Source of the DNA: Chloroflexota bacterium
GTDB lineage: Bacteria; Chloroflexota; Dehalococcoidia; Dehalococcoidales; UBA5760
Direction of reading: 5' to 3'
Assembly (NCBI GenBank): GCA_015222205.1
Contig: JADFUW010000017.1
Coordinates: 1-40,502, forward strand
DNA: 40,502 nucleotides
Shown: piece after piece, positions 38,632-40,502 of the stretch
Position numbering within the stretch: position 1 is the first letter of the stretch
How the letters are laid out: the number at the start of each line of letters is the position of its first letter
Position numbers and translations under genes: made by a program
Notes under the pieces: model-generated
The model's database searches: none
The model's input: the letters and a program-made list of their open reading frames with translations, nothing else
What the model was told of the DNA's origin: nothing

Positions 38632-40502
38632 GTGAAAACTAAAAGAATATCTAAACTTCTGGGCTGGGGACTATCAATAGCAGTTGTCCTTAGCCTGGGA
38701 TTAGCAGCCCTACCCGTCGGCGCTCAGGGCGAGATGGAGTGGGCTGAGGTAGCCACCCCCAGCTGGGAGGACGAGGTTATCGCCCCCGGCTCTGAAATCT
38801 ACGACTACGCCATCGGCAGTGATGATGGCGACATCGTCTATGCCCTGGGTGCTGTGGTTGGCGGTCATGATGCCACAAACTTTGCCGACGCCTCGCTAAA
38901 CACCTGCGGTGACCACAACAATGCCATCGGGCTTTCCGGCAGCTTTGCCATTGCCAGCGGCTCGCTTACTGTCACCGCGGTATCCGATGATGTCGCTGAA
39001 ATCACGGGTGACTTTGACGGCACGGCCTGTTACCTTGATGGTGACTTTACCGCCGTCCTTGACATGTTTGTTGATTTGAATCCCGGCGGTGTTCTTAGTA
39101 ACGGTGACTTCGTTGGCGAAGGCGCCGTCAGCGGCGAGATAACCTACGGAACTGCCTCTAGTGGCGCTGACGAGATGGTCTTCAGCGGCAGGCTGTACCG
39201 GGACACCGGTAATACTACTAGCCCTCCCGCTGTCGGTAATACTGCCCATATCATTGCTCTTGGTTCCCCTTACCCCGTCAGTGGCACGACAATATGTGTT
39301 GACGAGTGGCAGATTGAGGCCTTCCATGACGGAGACCTCTATGTTACCTGGGGCATGTTCACCGAGCCGAGGGCATGGCAGTCAGATGACGGCGGGGTTA
39401 CCTGGTCTGACATCACCGCCACCGTTCAGGAGGCAAACAACCTGCCCGGTCCCTTCTTCCAGTTCATGTATGGCGGTGTTGATGTAGCACCGGACGACGA
39501 GGACTGGCTGGTAGTGGCTGGTGGCATCTACCTGCCGCCCTGTGACTACGACCTTACCAGCTATTTCTTCGGCAACTATCCTGACTACAACGGGGCACCA
39601 GCGGTGGTCGCCTCTCAGGATGGCGCTGGCGAGTTTACCTACGCCGGCGATATGGCAGATACTACCAACGGCACCACGATGGAGAGGATTTACGATGTCG
39701 CCGTCTCCCCGGAGATGGATGACATTCACAACATAGCCATCGCCGGTTTTGCCGATGACGGTGCCTGCTTTACTGGTGCCAACGCCGGCACTATCTTCCG
39801 GCTGGAAGCTGGTACCTGGCTCAGCGGCAACTGGGAAGACACCTCATTCTACGACGGCTGGGACAGCGGCATTGTTGATAACGGTCTGCTTGACCCTGAG
39901 TTCTCCGACTGTGTCGTCGCCGTTGACTTCTCCCCCAACTTTGACCTTGACGTCTCCATCCTGTTTATGAGCACCGCTCTTGATGTTAACCCCGGTGGTG
40001 ACCCCCTCCCCTATCTCCAGTCAGGAATATGGGAGAGCGGCGGCACCTGGAACGACGAGGCTGACTTCTCCACCGCCGTCCAAATCACCGATAACGGTGT
40101 GGAGCTGTGGTGCGAATACGGCCTGCGGATGATGGGCTTTGCCCTGCCCGCCGACTACGACGGCAGTGACCCGGGAGCCCGGAACCTCTATCTCTACGTC
40201 GATGCTTACCAGACGGTCAGTGAGGCGACCGTGGGCGTGGTGGTCATGGTTGAGGATGACTCGCTAAGCTGGCGCTGTGGTCCATCGGGCGACCCGCTCT
40301 TGGCCAGCATTGCCGTTTACGGTGATGCCGACTCCTGCAAGGCAATGGTCGGTCGCTATATTGACTGGGAGAACGTCTCCGGACCTCTAGAAGGCGACCC
40401 CATTCCGTGGGACTGCTGCGAGGGGGTGCCGGTATGGCACACCGTTGAGCTGGACTACTGCTGTCCTGACTGGGACGGCGCCTGCAAGGACCCCTCGGGA
40501 CC
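38632..40502 (+). CDS. Large secreted/surface protein, partial (runs off window), GTG start
   Basis: Hand translation: VKTKRISKLLGWGLSIAVVLSLGLAALPVGAQGEMEWAEVATPSWEDEV...; open through 40502; RBS AAAGGAGG upstream; missing from the ORF track because no stop lies in the window. Confidence 0.9.
   Translation, partial: MKTKRISKLLGWGLSIAVVLSLGLAALPVGAQGEMEWAEVATPSWEDEVIAPGSEIYDYAIGSDDGDIVYALGAVVGGHDATNFADASLNTCGDHNNAIGLSGSFAIASGSLTVTAVSDDVAEITGDFDGTACYLDGDFTAVLDMFVDLNPGGVLSNGDFVGEGAVSGEITYGTASSGADEMVFSGRLYRDTGNTTSPPAVGNTAHIIALGSPYPVSGTTICVDEWQIEAFHDGDLYVTWGMFTEPRAWQSDDGGVTWSDITATVQEANNLPGPFFQFMYGGVDVAPDDEDWLVVAGGIYLPPCDYDLTSYFFGNYPDYNGAPAVVASQDGAGEFTYAGDMADTTNGTTMERIYDVAVSPEMDDIHNIAIAGFADDGACFTGANAGTIFRLEAGTWLSGNWEDTSFYDGWDSGIVDNGLLDPEFSDCVVAVDFSPNFDLDVSILFMSTALDVNPGGDPLPYLQSGIWESGGTWNDEADFSTAVQITDNGVELWCEYGLRMMGFALPADYDGSDPGARNLYLYVDAYQTVSEATVGVVVMVEDDSLSWRCGPSGDPLLASIAVYGDADSCKAMVGRYIDWENVSGPLEGDPIPWDCCEGVPVWHTVELDYCCPDWDGACKDPSG

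Noticed and set aside
38896-39970. Track ORFs on both strands (143, 108, 115, 71, 73 aa)
   Set aside because: All lie inside the continuous GTG-initiated secreted protein frame; low-complexity shadow translations in GC-rich sequence

Overview
This window looks like a bacterial chromosome segment, probably Chloroflexota/Dehalococcoidia-like (inferred from gene content: citramalate synthase, DapL, archaeal-type ApgM, GC-rich intergenic hairpin repeats). It is mostly housekeeping biosynthesis. The main blocks are: hisB with an N-terminal HTH-like extension; purine genes on the minus strand (purC, purB, purE, purD, guaA) interleaved with small lipoprotein and orphan genes; sua5-like and rpiB; a long plus-strand branched-chain amino acid cluster (ilvD-ilvB-ilvN-ilvC-leuA-mgtC-like-leuC-[insertion]-leuD-leuB-cimA); thrB; a META-domain lipoprotein; an orphan response regulator; a tRNA with CAT anticodon; two orphan accessory genes; lpd; a minus-strand cluster pgk-apgM-tpiA-miaA-dapF-dapL-hflX; a COG2426-type membrane protein; tRNA-Arg(TCT); and a large GC-rich secreted protein that runs off the right end and is absent from the ORF track. 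The observations most worth follow-up are: (1) the HTH-HisB fusion behind operator-like repeats; (2) the leuC-leuD insertion, which contains a GIY-YIG ORF, repeat elements, an MGMT-like fragment and a truncated second leuD 5' end; (3) probable non-canonical starts for purD (CTG) and hflX (ATT); (4) a structured, possibly switching leader before the secreted protein gene; (5) a two-hairpin interspersed repeat family that abuts two nuclease-like ORFs and supplies C-terminal codons. No CRISPR array, prophage or complete transposon was seen. All functional calls come from reading motifs by eye; no database searches were run.
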